Shown here piece by piece: positions 25,821-34,021 of a DNA stretch of 61,447 nucleotides; position 1 is the stretch's first letter; the number at the start of each line of letters is the position of its first letter. The position numbers were made by a program, and so were the translations under genes. This stretch comes from Clostridia bacterium. Lineage in GTDB: Bacteria > Bacillota > Clostridia > Peptostreptococcales > Anaerovoracaceae. Below the pieces are notes generated by a model. That model was not told the DNA's origin. It was given only the letters and a program-made list of their open reading frames with translations, and made no database searches. The stretch is from positions 1-61,447 of the forward strand of contig JAKSSK010000005.1 in NCBI GenBank assembly GCA_024403135.1, given 5' to 3'.

Positions 25821-27494
25821 ATGAGAAACAAGGAAAATAAAATGCCCAGTCTAAAGGTCATACCTATCGGTGGATTAAATGAGATAGGTAAGAACTTTAC
25901 ATTGCTTCAATACAAGAATCAAATATTAATAATAGACTGTGGCTTATCTTTTCCGGAAGACGATATGTACGGTATAGACATTGTAATTCCGGACTTTACT
26001 TACCTTGTAGAGAACAAGGATAAGATCGTAGGCATGGTAATCACCCACGGTCACGAGGACCACATTGGGGGAATTCCATACTTACTAAAACAGGTTAACG
26101 TTCCTATCTATGGAACTAAGTTAACCCTAGGACTGATTGAAAACAAGTTAAAGGAACACGGCATTAAAGGTAAACTTCACACTGTTAAGGCTGGGGACAA
26201 AATTAAGCTTGGCTCTTTTAACATTGAAACTATCAGGACTACACATTCCATCGCTGATGCAATATGCCTAGCGATAGATACTCCTGCTGGACTGGTATTC
26301 CACTCGGGAGACTTTAAAATTGACTACACACCTGTAGATGGTGAACCTATTGACCTTTCAAAGCTTGCTCAAATAGGGCAAAAGGGAGTTCTTCTAATGA
26401 TGGCGGACTCTACAAACGCTTTAAGGCCTGGTTATAGTGACTCTGAAAAGGTTGTAGGTCAAACACTTCACCAGATCTTTAGAACTGCTAAGACTAGAAT
26501 AGTGGTTGCCACATTCTCATCTAACGTACACAGAGTTCAAAAGATCATAGATAACGCTGTTCTATGCGGTAGAAAGGTGGCTGTAAACGGCCGCAGCATG
26601 GAAAACGTTGTTAAGCTTGCTCAGGAGCTAGGCTATCTAGACATTCCTGCAGGCACTTTAATAGACATTAGAAAGGCTAATACTTATCCAGATAAGCAGC
26701 TAGTAATAGTAACTACTGGTTCACAAGGTGAACCAATGTCTGCTCTTGCTAGAATGGCATCTGGTGATCACAAGTCTGTTAAATTAAAAGAAGGGGATAC
26801 TGTAATTCTTTCATCTACTCCAGTACCTGGAAATGAGAAGATGGTATCCAACGTAGTAAACAGGCTGGTAGAAAAGGGATGTCAGGTTATCTACTCAGAT
26901 ATCCTAGATGTTCACGTTTCTGGCCACGCAGCTCAAGAGGAGCTAAAACTACTTCATTCACTAATTAAGCCTAAATATTTTATGCCTGTACACGGCGAAA
27001 AGAGGCACTTAATTGGACATCACGACCTAGCTATCAACCTAGGAATGGACCCAGAAAACATCTTTGTAATTGAAAATGGGGATGTTCTTAACGTTTCAAA
27101 GGCAAAGGCTGAGGTAATTAAGGGCGTAGTTCAGGCTGAAGACATCATGGTAGATGGTCTAGGAGTAGGGGATGTAGGCACTGCAGTGCTTAACGAAAGA
27201 AAAGCACTTTCTGAAAGCGGCATCATGGTAATAGCTATTGGCTATGACCAAGATAATAACTGCGTAGCTTCAGGACCTGAAATCTTTACAAGAGGTTTCG
27301 TCTATGTTAAGGACCACAAGGAACTAATAGACCAGGCTAAGGAAGTAGCAGCTAAGACACTTGAGAAATGTGAGAAGAAGAATATTAAAGACTGGAATGT
27401 AATGAAGGCCATGTTAAAGGAAGACATGAAGAACTTCATATACTTAAGAACTAAGAGATCTCCAGTAATATTACCTTTATTCTTGAACCTATAG
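25821..27494 (+). CDS. rnjA: Ribonuclease J
   Basis: A 557-residue beta-CASP metallo-beta-lactamase ribonuclease (endonuclease and 5'-3' exonuclease) central to mRNA decay in Bacillota. The metal motif THGHEDHIGG is near residue 74, with FHSGDFK near 160, the beta-CASP region with GRSMENVV near 258, and HVSGHA/PVHGEKRH near 368-398. The ATG at 25821 gives the family's usual length and has GAAGGG four bases away; ATG 25842 with AAGGA at seven bases is a real alternative. ylbF, another RNA-turnover-related gene, follows. Confidence 0.95.
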   Translation: MRNKENKMPSLKVIPIGGLNEIGKNFTLLQYKNQILIIDCGLSFPEDDMYGIDIVIPDFTYLVENKDKIVGMVITHGHEDHIGGIPYLLKQVNVPIYGTKLTLGLIENKLKEHGIKGKLHTVKAGDKIKLGSFNIETIRTTHSIADAICLAIDTPAGLVFHSGDFKIDYTPVDGEPIDLSKLAQIGQKGVLLMMADSTNALRPGYSDSEKVVGQTLHQIFRTAKTRIVVATFSSNVHRVQKIIDNAVLCGRKVAVNGRSMENVVKLAQELGYLDIPAGTLIDIRKANTYPDKQLVIVTTGSQGEPMSALARMASGDHKSVKLKEGDTVILSSTPVPGNEKMVSNVVNRLVEKGCQVIYSDILDVHVSGHAAQEELKLLHSLIKPKYFMPVHGEKRHLIGHHDLAINLGMDPENIFVIENGDVLNVSKAKAEVIKGVVQAEDIMVDGLGVGDVGTAVLNERKALSESGIMVIAIGYDQDNNCVASGPEIFTRGFVYVKDHKELIDQAKEVAAKTLEKCEKKNIKDWNVMKAMLKEDMKNFIYLRTKRSPVILPLFLNL

Positions 27495-27508
27495 GGAGGA
27501 AGAGTTGA

Positions 27509-27610
27509 ATGGCAGAAGACCCAGATACTAATTTAGACAAGCTTAGAAGCGCTCTTTCAAATTGTAAGACTAAGGATAAGGTAAAGAATAACAGCATTAG
27601 ATGGAAATAG
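27509..27610 (+). CDS. Small ORF, 33 codons
   Basis: Not recognised. The ORF fills the gap between rnjA and ylbF and encodes a 33-residue hydrophilic peptide, very rich in Lys and Asn at its C-terminus, with one cysteine and no membrane segment. Its support is a strong GGGAGG site nine bases before the ATG, beginning at the rnjA stop codon, and a tight fit of ten bases to ylbF, which has its own TAGGAGG. It may be a real microprotein, a coupling ORF, or the remnant of a longer gene. Confidence 0.5.
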   Translation: MAEDPDTNLDKLRSALSNCKTKDKVKNNSIRWK

Positions 27611-27619
27611 GAGGTAAAT

Positions 27620-27952
27620 ATGAACGTATATGATAGAGCCCATGAACTTGCTAATGCAATCAAGGGATGTCAAGAATTTAAAGATTATGAAGAACTAAAG
27701 GCTAAGGTTGCTGAAAATCCTGAGCTAGATAAGATGATTAAGGACTTCCAAGGTAAGCAGTTTGAAATGCAGACCAAGCAGATGATAGGCGAAGAACTTG
27801 ATGAAGAATTTATGGGCAATGTTCAGGCCATGTATCAGATAATCATGAAGGACCCTCTAGCTACAGAATACATGCAAGCAGAGATGAGATTTTCACTTAT
27901 GATGAACGATGTTTACAAGATTCTTGGAGATGCAATGGGTCTTGCAAAATAG
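27620..27952 (+). CDS. YlbF/YmcA family protein
   Basis: A 110-residue all-helical protein of the YlbF/YmcA (Com_YlbF) family. In Bacillus, YlbF, YmcA and YaaT form a complex that guides RNase Y and affects competence, biofilm and sporulation. The helical pattern MNVYDRAHELANAIKG and DEEFMGNVQAMYQII is typical. Its position after an RNase J gene fits a role in RNA turnover (inference). A TAGGAGG site precedes the ATG. The promoter of efp starts inside its last codons. Confidence 0.88.
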   Translation: MNVYDRAHELANAIKGCQEFKDYEELKAKVAENPELDKMIKDFQGKQFEMQTKQMIGEELDEEFMGNVQAMYQIIMKDPLATEYMQAEMRFSLMMNDVYKILGDAMGLAK

Positions 27953-27970
27953 GGGAAAATGAGATATAAT
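27942..27970 (+). promoter_or_regulatory. Sigma-A promoter of efp
   Basis: TTGCAA (27942-27947, inside the end of ylbF), a 17-bp spacer and a perfect TATAAT (27965-27970). The predicted start is near 27977, leaving a ~43-nt leader to efp. Confidence 0.87.
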
Positions 27971-28019
27971 TTAACGTAGTTTGAAATTAAATTTTAAATA
28001 AAAGAAAGAGGAATACAAA

Positions 28020-28580
28020 ATGGTATATGCAAGTGATTTTAGAAAAGGCAAAACATTCATTATGAACGGCGAACCTCACGTAGTATTAGACTTCTTACAC
28101 GTAAAACCTGGTAAGGGTGCTGCATTCGTAAGAACTAAGTATAAGAACATCTTAACTGGTGCTACAAGAGAAGAAGCTTTCAACCCTAACGATAAATTTG
28201 AAGATGCTATCATCGAAACAAGAAAGATGTCATATCTATATAACGATGGAGAGCTATATTACTTCATGGACCCAGAAACTTACGATCAAATTCCAGTAAG
28301 CTACGACATGGTAGAAGATGCTGTAAAGTGGATCAAGGAAGAAGACGTAGTTACAATGAAGTTCTTCCAAGGAAGCCCATTCCTAGTAGAAGCAGAAAAT
28401 TTCGTTGACCTATTAATTATCGACTGTGAACCAGGAGTAAAGGGTAACACAGCTACAAACGTAACTAAGGCTGCTACAGTAGAAACTGGCGCAGTAGTAC
28501 AAGTTCCTATCTTTATTGAAAACGGCGAAAAGATTCAAATCGATACAAGAACTGGTGAATATTTAGGAAGAGCTAAATAA
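28020..28580 (+). CDS. efp: Elongation factor P
   Basis: EF-P rescues ribosomes stalled on polyproline. The 186-residue protein has all three beta-barrel domains, and the loop tip [10 protein letters not shown] carries Lys32, the residue modified in Bacillus EF-P. The C-terminal signature [14 protein letters not shown] is intact. No lysine-modifying EpmA/B-type gene is adjacent. It has its own strong promoter and a short hairpin after it, and shows strict CAA use for glutamine, typical of the window's highly expressed genes. Confidence 0.98.
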   Translation: MVYASDFRKGKTFIMNGEPHVVLDFLHVKPGKGAAFVRTKYKNILTGATREEAFNPNDKFEDAIIETRKMSYLYNDGELYYFMDPETYDQIPVSYDMVEDAVKWIKEEDVVTMKFFQGSPFLVEAENFVDLLIIDCEPGVKGNTATNVTKAATVETGAVVQVPIFIENGEKIQIDTRTGEYLGRAK

Positions 28581-28588
28581 GTAATTTG

Positions 28589-28613
28589 AGGGACGTTTAA
28601 TACGTCCCTTTGT
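28589..28613 (+). terminator. Weak terminator after efp
   Basis: AGGGACGT (28589-28596) pairs perfectly with ACGTCCCT (28602-28609) over a 5-nt loop, but only TTTG follows, so some read-through into mltG is likely. Confidence 0.6.
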
Positions 28614-28627
28614 AATATGAGGTATTT

Positions 28628-29680
28628 ATGAACAAGTATTTTACTACAACAAAATCTAAGGTTATAGCATTAATAGTTGGACTAGCAATAATATGCGCTA
28701 TCGGCGTATTTTCCTATCTAGGAATACAGAATAGACCAGTAGATCCAGATAGCGAGCAAGTTGTAACAATCAATATCCAGGATGGATATGGTACTTACGA
28801 CGTAGCAAAGGAGCTATACGATCAAGGTCTAATCAAAAATATTACAGCTTTTAGAATTACATCCAAGCTTTCAGGCTTTGATGGTAAGTATTTAACAGGA
28901 TACTACCAGCTATCTCCATCAATGAGCGCAAAGCAGATGATGAAAGCCATCGTAAACGGTGATGTTGTCAATATAGCTTTTACTGTAATCCCAGGAGATT
29001 CCACAGAGCAGATAGCAACTAAGCTAGAAGAGCAGGGCATTTGCACCTACGATGAGTTCATGGATGAAATCGTAAACGGGGATTTCGACTATGAATGGAT
29101 GAAGTATCTTCCAAAGGGTGAAAAGAGATTTGAAGGATTCCTTTATCCAGAGACATATAGCTATCCAATAGGGGTAAAGGCTCATACAATAGTTGAGACA
29201 ATGTTAGATGAATTCGATAACAACATAGATTCCTCATACTACGCTAAGGCGAAGAAGATGGGAAGAACATTCTATGAAGTTATCATCATCTCTTCAATAG
29301 TTGAAAAGGAAGCTGGACTTGAAAAGGAAAAGCCTCTTGTTTCAAGCGTAATATATAACAGGCTTAAGAAGGGTATGATGCTTCAGATGGACTCAACCGT
29401 ATCATATCTACTAAAGGATAACAGGGTTAATTTAACCAACCAGGATATTGCAATAGATTCACCATACAACACATATAAGTATGATGGACTTCCTCCAACG
29501 CCAATTGGTAACTCAGGAGCTAGCGCAATAAAGGCTGCATTTAACCCAGAAAAGACAGATTATCTTTTCTTCGTATTAAGCGAAAAGCTTGATGGATCAA
29601 GCAACTTCTCAAAGACTTTAGAACAGTTTAACAAGGATAAGGATAGATACTACAAAGCATACGATGAACATAACAAATGA
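28628..29680 (+). CDS. mltG: Endolytic murein transglycosylase MltG
   Basis: A membrane-bound YceG-family enzyme that cuts nascent glycan strands and sets their length. The 350-residue protein has one N-terminal membrane helix (residues ~13-34), a LysM-like region, and the catalytic segment SSIVEKEAGL near 222 whose glutamate is the family's catalytic residue, followed by NRLKKGMMLQMDSTV and the C-terminal YDGLPPTPIGNSG near 289. mltG-trmR-U32 protein is a conserved Bacillota order (yrrLMNO in Bacillus). It overlaps trmR by 17 nt. Confidence 0.95.
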   Translation: MNKYFTTTKSKVIALIVGLAIICAIGVFSYLGIQNRPVDPDSEQVVTINIQDGYGTYDVAKELYDQGLIKNITAFRITSKLSGFDGKYLTGYYQLSPSMSAKQMMKAIVNGDVVNIAFTVIPGDSTEQIATKLEEQGICTYDEFMDEIVNGDFDYEWMKYLPKGEKRFEGFLYPETYSYPIGVKAHTIVETMLDEFDNNIDSSYYAKAKKMGRTFYEVIIISSIVEKEAGLEKEKPLVSSVIYNRLKKGMMLQMDSTVSYLLKDNRVNLTNQDIAIDSPYNTYKYDGLPPTPIGNSGASAIKAAFNPEKTDYLFFVLSEKLDGSSNFSKTLEQFNKDKDRYYKAYDEHNK

Positions 29681-30314
29681 TAAAGTAACTGAATATCTGC
29701 ATGGATTGTACACGCCTTTAACTACTGAACTTGGTGCTTTAAGAGAAAGTGCTGAAAAGGATAACGTTCCAATCATCTTAAAGGAGACTGAATCCTTTTT
29801 AAACGTGTATCTTAGAAGCTTAAAGCCAAAGGCAATACTTGAAATTGGTACAGCAGTAGGCTACTCAGCATCCTTCTTTAAAGAGGTATGTAAAGATGCT
29901 AAAGTTGTAACCATCGAAAAGTTCTTAGATAAAGCTGAAGTAGCAAAGAAGAACATTTCAGACTTAGGCTACGACATTACAGTTCTAACTGGCGATGGGG
30001 AAGAAGTCATCAATGATATGGCTGATGAACTCTTTGACTTCGTATTCATAGATGCAGCAAAATCCCACTATACAAGGTTTTTAGATGCAGCAATGAAACA
30101 TTTATCCAGTGATGGTGTAATCGTGGCAGATAACGTGCTTTTTAAGGCTAGAACGGTGTCTGACGAGTACGATCCATCTGGTAAATACAAGACAAACATT
30201 AAAAACTTAAGAAGTTTCATTGAATATATTATGGATCATCCTAAACTAGATAGCGCAGTATTAAGCGTAGGTGATGGACTATCCATTTCAGTATTAAGGA
30301 GTATAGATGAATAA
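29664..30314 (+). CDS. trmR: tRNA 5-hydroxyuridine methyltransferase-like O-methyltransferase
   Basis: A 216-residue SAM-dependent class I methyltransferase. Motif I ILEIGTAVGYSA is near residue 56 and the metal and catalytic segment DFVFIDAAKSHY near 127, the catechol-O-methyltransferase-like pattern. In Bacillus the neighbour-matched YrrM (TrmR) methylates 5-hydroxyuridine at tRNA position 34 to 5-methoxyuridine. The next gene encodes the U32 protein family that makes the hydroxyuridine, which supports this reading. ATG 29664 overlaps mltG. Confidence 0.85.
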   Translation: MNITNDKVTEYLHGLYTPLTTELGALRESAEKDNVPIILKETESFLNVYLRSLKPKAILEIGTAVGYSASFFKEVCKDAKVVTIEKFLDKAEVAKKNISDLGYDITVLTGDGEEVINDMADELFDFVFIDAAKSHYTRFLDAAMKHLSSDGVIVADNVLFKARTVSDEYDPSGKYKTNIKNLRSFIEYIMDHPKLDSAVLSVGDGLSISVLRSIDE

Positions 30315-31524
30315 ATTTGAACTTCTAGCTCCAGCAGGAGACTTAGAAAAACTTAAATATGCCCTTATGTACGGTGCAGATGCCGTATACTTCGGAGGCG
30401 AAGGCTTTTCACTTAGAGCTTCAGCTGGAAATTTTACAATTGAAGATATGAAGGAGGGTATTGCCTTTGCACATGAATTAGACAAGAAGGTATACCTAAC
30501 TTTAAACATATATGCACATAACGAAGATATCCTGCCTTTAAAGGAATATCTTGATGAAATCAAGGACCTAGGAATTGACGGATACATCGTATCAGATCCA
30601 GGTGTAATAGACGTACTTCAGGAGATAATCCCTGATTGCGAGATTCACCTAAGCACCCAGGCCAACATGACCAACTACCAGACAGCCAAGTTCTGGTACA
30701 AGATGGGCGTAAAGAGACTGGTTCTTGCTAGAGAGCTTACTCTTGAAGAAATTAAAGAGATTAGGGCTAACATTCCAGAAGATATGGAACTTGAAGCCTT
30801 CGTGCACGGCGCAATGTGCATCAGCTACTCAGGAAGATGTCTTCTTTCAAACTTCATGATTGAAAGAGACGCCAACAGAGGAGAATGCGCACATCCTTGC
30901 AGATGGAAGTATTCACTGGTAGAAGCCAAGAGACCTGGAGAATATTTTCCAGTAGAAGAGGACGCCAGAGGAACATATATTATGAACTCCAGAGATCTTT
31001 GCATGCTAGAGCACATGGAAGACATTATCTCTTCTGGCATCATGAGTGCAAAGATTGAAGGCAGAATGAAGAGCGTATTCTACGTTGCACAGATAGTCCA
31101 GGCATATAGAAGGGCTATAGATGCAGCATTAAACGGAGATAAGGAAATTGATCCTAGCTGGATGAGCGAGCTTGAAAAGGCAAGCCATAGAGAATTTACC
31201 ACAGGCTTCTATTACCACCAGCCTACCAACAAGGATCAGAACTACCAGACCAGCGACTACACCAGGGAATATTCATTCGTAGGGGTGGTTAAAAGCTACG
31301 ACGAAAAGACTGGATACGCAATCGTTGAGCAAAGAAACAAGATGGTAGTAGGTGATGAGATTGAAGTATTCGGACCAGATACACCTTTCTTTAAGCAGGT
31401 AATAACTGAAATGTACGATGAGGAAGGAGAGGCGGTAGATAGCGCTCCTCATCCGCAGCAGATTTTAAAGATGAAGATGGATAAACCTGTAAAGGAATAC
31501 TTTATCCTGAGAAAGAAAAAATAA
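30307..31524 (+). CDS. U32 family protein, likely tRNA U34 hydroxylation protein TrhP
   Basis: A 405-residue 'peptidase U32' protein. It opens with ELLAPAGDLEKLKYAL and has the family signature EAFVHGAMCISYSGRC near residue 163, with further cysteines at ECAHPCRW near 198 that probably bind a cluster. Family members YrrN/YrrO (TrhP) are required for tRNA U34 5-hydroxylation; true peptidase activity is doubtful. Its place directly after trmR, with 8 nt overlap, matches that pathway. Bacillus has two such genes in a row; here there is one. Confidence 0.85.
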   Translation: MNKFELLAPAGDLEKLKYALMYGADAVYFGGEGFSLRASAGNFTIEDMKEGIAFAHELDKKVYLTLNIYAHNEDILPLKEYLDEIKDLGIDGYIVSDPGVIDVLQEIIPDCEIHLSTQANMTNYQTAKFWYKMGVKRLVLARELTLEEIKEIRANIPEDMELEAFVHGAMCISYSGRCLLSNFMIERDANRGECAHPCRWKYSLVEAKRPGEYFPVEEDARGTYIMNSRDLCMLEHMEDIISSGIMSAKIEGRMKSVFYVAQIVQAYRRAIDAALNGDKEIDPSWMSELEKASHREFTTGFYYHQPTNKDQNYQTSDYTREYSFVGVVKSYDEKTGYAIVEQRNKMVVGDEIEVFGPDTPFFKQVITEMYDEEGEAVDSAPHPQQILKMKMDKPVKEYFILRKKK

Positions 31525-31528
31525 CGAG

Positions 31529-32401
31529 ATGGAAACCAGATATATTATTGAATTAATAGCTTTAGTCATATTCATTGTGGCTTTAGTAATTCTTAAGAAG
31601 AACGTTTTTAGCGGCAAAAAGAATATCGAAGAAGACGTAATGTCAATCCTTGAAGAAGGCCAGGAAAGCGGCGCTATCAAGGAGGAAGGTAAGAAGATGA
31701 TAAACTCCATCTTCGCCTTCGACGATGAAGTTGCATATGAAATAATGACTCCACGTACAGATGTTTTCATGATAGACATTAACGATCCAGCTGAAGAGTA
31801 TATAGACCAGCTGATGGAGCTTAGACATACCCGTATTCCTGTATACGACGATGATCCCGACAACATCATCGGTATACTTAATATCAAGGACTATCTGATC
31901 CAGGCCAGAAAGCAGGGCTTCGATAACATCGAGATAGGGCCAATTCTAAGGGATGCGTACTTCGTTCCAGATTCAAAGAATATTGATACTCTGTTCTTTG
32001 AAATGCAAAAGGCAAGGCAGCAGATAGCTATTCTAATAGACGAATACGGCGGATTTAGCGGCATCGTAACACTAGAAGATATTATCGAGGAAGTAATGGG
32101 AGATATTGACGATGAATACGATGAAGCTGAAGAACTAATTAGAAAGATAGGGAATAACCAGTACATCATCGATGGAAATGCATCCCTAACAGATATTAAC
32201 GAAGAACTTGAGATTAACCTAGAGTCGGAAAGTAGCGAAACCCTTAGCGGTTTTCTTATTGACATCATAGGGGACCTTCCAGAAGAAGGAGAAAAAAGTA
32301 CCGTAGAGTACCAGAACTATCAGTTCTTAATCATTGAAGTAAAGGAAAGAAGGATAGAAAAGGTTAAGATGACCGTTCTATCAGGTGAAGAAAGTGCCTA
32401 G
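31529..32401 (+). CDS. CBS-domain CorC/HlyC protein with a single membrane anchor
   Basis: A 290-residue protein related to the CNNM/CorC magnesium transport family. It has one hydrophobic helix (residues ~6-24), two CBS domains (EIMTPRTDVFMI near 71, and IAILIDEYGGFSGIVTLEDI near 170), and a C-terminal CorC_HlyC domain. The four-helix DUF21 transport domain of the common ~430-residue family members is missing, so it may be a regulatory subunit or resemble E. coli CorC, which is also ~290 residues. The ribosome binding site is weak. asp23 begins 17 nt before its end. Confidence 0.88.
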   Translation: METRYIIELIALVIFIVALVILKKNVFSGKKNIEEDVMSILEEGQESGAIKEEGKKMINSIFAFDDEVAYEIMTPRTDVFMIDINDPAEEYIDQLMELRHTRIPVYDDDPDNIIGILNIKDYLIQARKQGFDNIEIGPILRDAYFVPDSKNIDTLFFEMQKARQQIAILIDEYGGFSGIVTLEDIIEEVMGDIDDEYDEAEELIRKIGNNQYIIDGNASLTDINEELEINLESESSETLSGFLIDIIGDLPEEGEKSTVEYQNYQFLIIEVKERRIEKVKMTVLSGEESA

Positions 32402-32792
32402 CAGTAAGAGTTTAGACATCAAGATGGATTCAGCCATCTTATCCAGCATAATAAAGACCGTTCTTAAGAACAACATGGACGTTTATGGCCTAAGCGAAAC
32501 CTTTATAGACTCATTGCCATTCTTCTTCAAGAAAAAGAAGATGGAAAATGAGACGGGTATTAGAGTTTCAGCCTCAGATGACGGATACGTAATCGACCTT
32601 TATCTAATAGTTAAGTACGGAGTTAAGATACCTGAGCTTGCCTGGGATCTACAGACGGAGATTAAGTACGCGGTAGAAAAGAAATTTGCAACCAAGGTAT
32701 CTAAAGTAAACATACATATTCAAGGAGTAATATATGACAAGACAAGAAGCAAGGGAATTCCTGATGAAAATAATCTTCCAGATGGAAAGTAA
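32385..32792 (+). CDS. Asp23/Gls24 family protein
   Basis: A 135-residue alkaline-shock/envelope-stress family protein of the kind usually found in front of nusB in Clostridia. The core shows GIRVSASDDGYVIDLYLIVKYGV near 58 and VNIHIQGV near 110. Starts are GTG codons (32385, or 32394), both without a strong site, so coupling to the upstream gene is likely. The last 19 codons run through the start of nusB in another frame, giving an unusual 59-nt overlap; relatives usually end close to the IQGV segment. Confidence 0.82.
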   Translation: MKKVPSSKSLDIKMDSAILSSIIKTVLKNNMDVYGLSETFIDSLPFFFKKKKMENETGIRVSASDDGYVIDLYLIVKYGVKIPELAWDLQTEIKYAVEKKFATKVSKVNIHIQGVIYDKTRSKGIPDENNLPDGK

Positions 32793-33123
32793 CGACGACT
32801 TTAAGGAAGAAAGCATACTTAAGTATTTAAAACAGGAAAACAATAGAGGTCAGGAACTTTACCTTAGCAGTAAACTAAAGTATCTTTGCCAGCACAAGGA
32901 TGAAATTGACGAAGAAATCAATAAGTACGCTAATAAGTGGACTACAAAGAGAATGGCAAAGGTGGACCTTGCAATACTTAGACTAGCAGTTACAGAGCTT
33001 AAGGGAGATGACATTCCAGTAAGCGTTACAATTAACGAAGCAGTAGAGCTAGCAAAGAAGTACTCAGAGGAAAAGTCCGCTTCATTTATCAACGGAATTT
33101 TATCAAAGATAGAACATGAGTAA
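32734..33123 (+). CDS. nusB: Transcription antitermination factor NusB
   Basis: A 129-residue helical protein that binds boxA RNA with S10 (NusE) in rRNA antitermination complexes. The opening TRQEAREFLMKIIFQME and the C-terminal VSVTINEAVELAKKYS and SFINGILSKI are family signatures. AAGGAG lies seven bases before the ATG, so the start is firm even though it lies inside the asp23 gene. It overlaps the next gene by 8 nt. Confidence 0.95.
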   Translation: MTRQEAREFLMKIIFQMESNDDFKEESILKYLKQENNRGQELYLSSKLKYLCQHKDEIDEEINKYANKWTTKRMAKVDLAILRLAVTELKGDDIPVSVTINEAVELAKKYSEEKSASFINGILSKIEHE

Positions 33124-34021
33124 GTGCATATTAGGTATAGATACATCTAACTACAGAACATCTGTAGCTTTAGTTGATCTAGATAACAATATATTGGTAA
33201 ACAATAGGAAATTACTTGAAGTGAGAAAGGGCGAAAGGGGCATGCAGCAATCCGCCGCTCTTTTTTCCCATTTAAAAAACCTACCTGATCTAATACCAAA
33301 CGGTTATGAAGTGGTAGCTGTTAGCTGCTCAAATAGGCCTAGGCCACTGGAAGGTTCGTACATGCCTGTGTTTGTAGCAGGAGAGACTGTAGCTAGGTCA
33401 ATAGCTAACATCCTTGATGTACCAATGTATACCTTTTCCCATCAAGAAGGACATATTGAGGCAGGAAAAATAGGTACACCACTAGAGGATAACTTCATAG
33501 CATTTCACCTTTCAGGCGGAACTACAGAAGCACTGCTTTGCAAGGATGGTAAAGTAGAAATTGTTGGCGGAACAAAGGATATATCCTTTGGACAACTAAT
33601 AGATAGAATTGGAGTTAAACTTGGATATATGTTCCCTGCAGGAGAGGCTCTAGATGGCCTTTTAAGAGAGGAAATACCTGTAGTTGATACATTTACTCAT
33701 GTAAAAGTAAAGGATGGATATTTCAACCTTTCTGGTCTAGAAACACAGCTTTTTAAACTAGAGGGAAATCAGGTTGTTAAGCTAGCCTTTGATGAGATTG
33801 TAAGAGTGATTAACCTTATGATGAAGCAGCTTAAAGAAAAATATGAAGTAGAGGATTTTCTTCTTTGCGGAGGAGTTGCTTCAAGTACATACATTAAGGA
33901 TAGAATAGATAACGCATATTTTGCAAAGAAAGAACTTTCAGGAGATAACGCAGTAGGTATAGCTCTGCTTGGAGGAAAGGAATATGGCAAGAAAGCCAGC
34001 AACCATATCACAACTAAATGA
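33116..34021 (+). CDS. TsaD/Kae1-like paralogue (M22 family)
   Basis: A 301-residue ASKHA-fold protein related to TsaD, the tRNA t6A transferase, but shorter than the ~335-residue TsaD and clearly divergent. The opening ILGIDTSNYRTSVALVD differs from TsaD's; the metal motif HQEGH (HxxxH) near 111-115, LSGGTTE near 131, CGGVAS near 250, and the third metal ligand in SGDNAVGIA near 280 are conserved. A TsaD-like gene at this place between nusB and xseA is known in Clostridia, of unknown function. The true tsaD is presumably elsewhere in the genome, so I do not use its symbol. Confidence 0.82.
   Translation: MSKCILGIDTSNYRTSVALVDLDNNILVNNRKLLEVRKGERGMQQSAALFSHLKNLPDLIPNGYEVVAVSCSNRPRPLEGSYMPVFVAGETVARSIANILDVPMYTFSHQEGHIEAGKIGTPLEDNFIAFHLSGGTTEALLCKDGKVEIVGGTKDISFGQLIDRIGVKLGYMFPAGEALDGLLREEIPVVDTFTHVKVKDGYFNLSGLETQLFKLEGNQVVKLAFDEIVRVINLMMKQLKEKYEVEDFLLCGGVASSTYIKDRIDNAYFAKKELSGDNAVGIALLGGKEYGKKASNHITTK

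Noticed and set aside
30307..31524. Secreted collagenase-type peptidase U32
   Set aside because: There is no signal peptide, and its neighbour trmR and the cysteine pattern fit a tRNA hydroxylation role.
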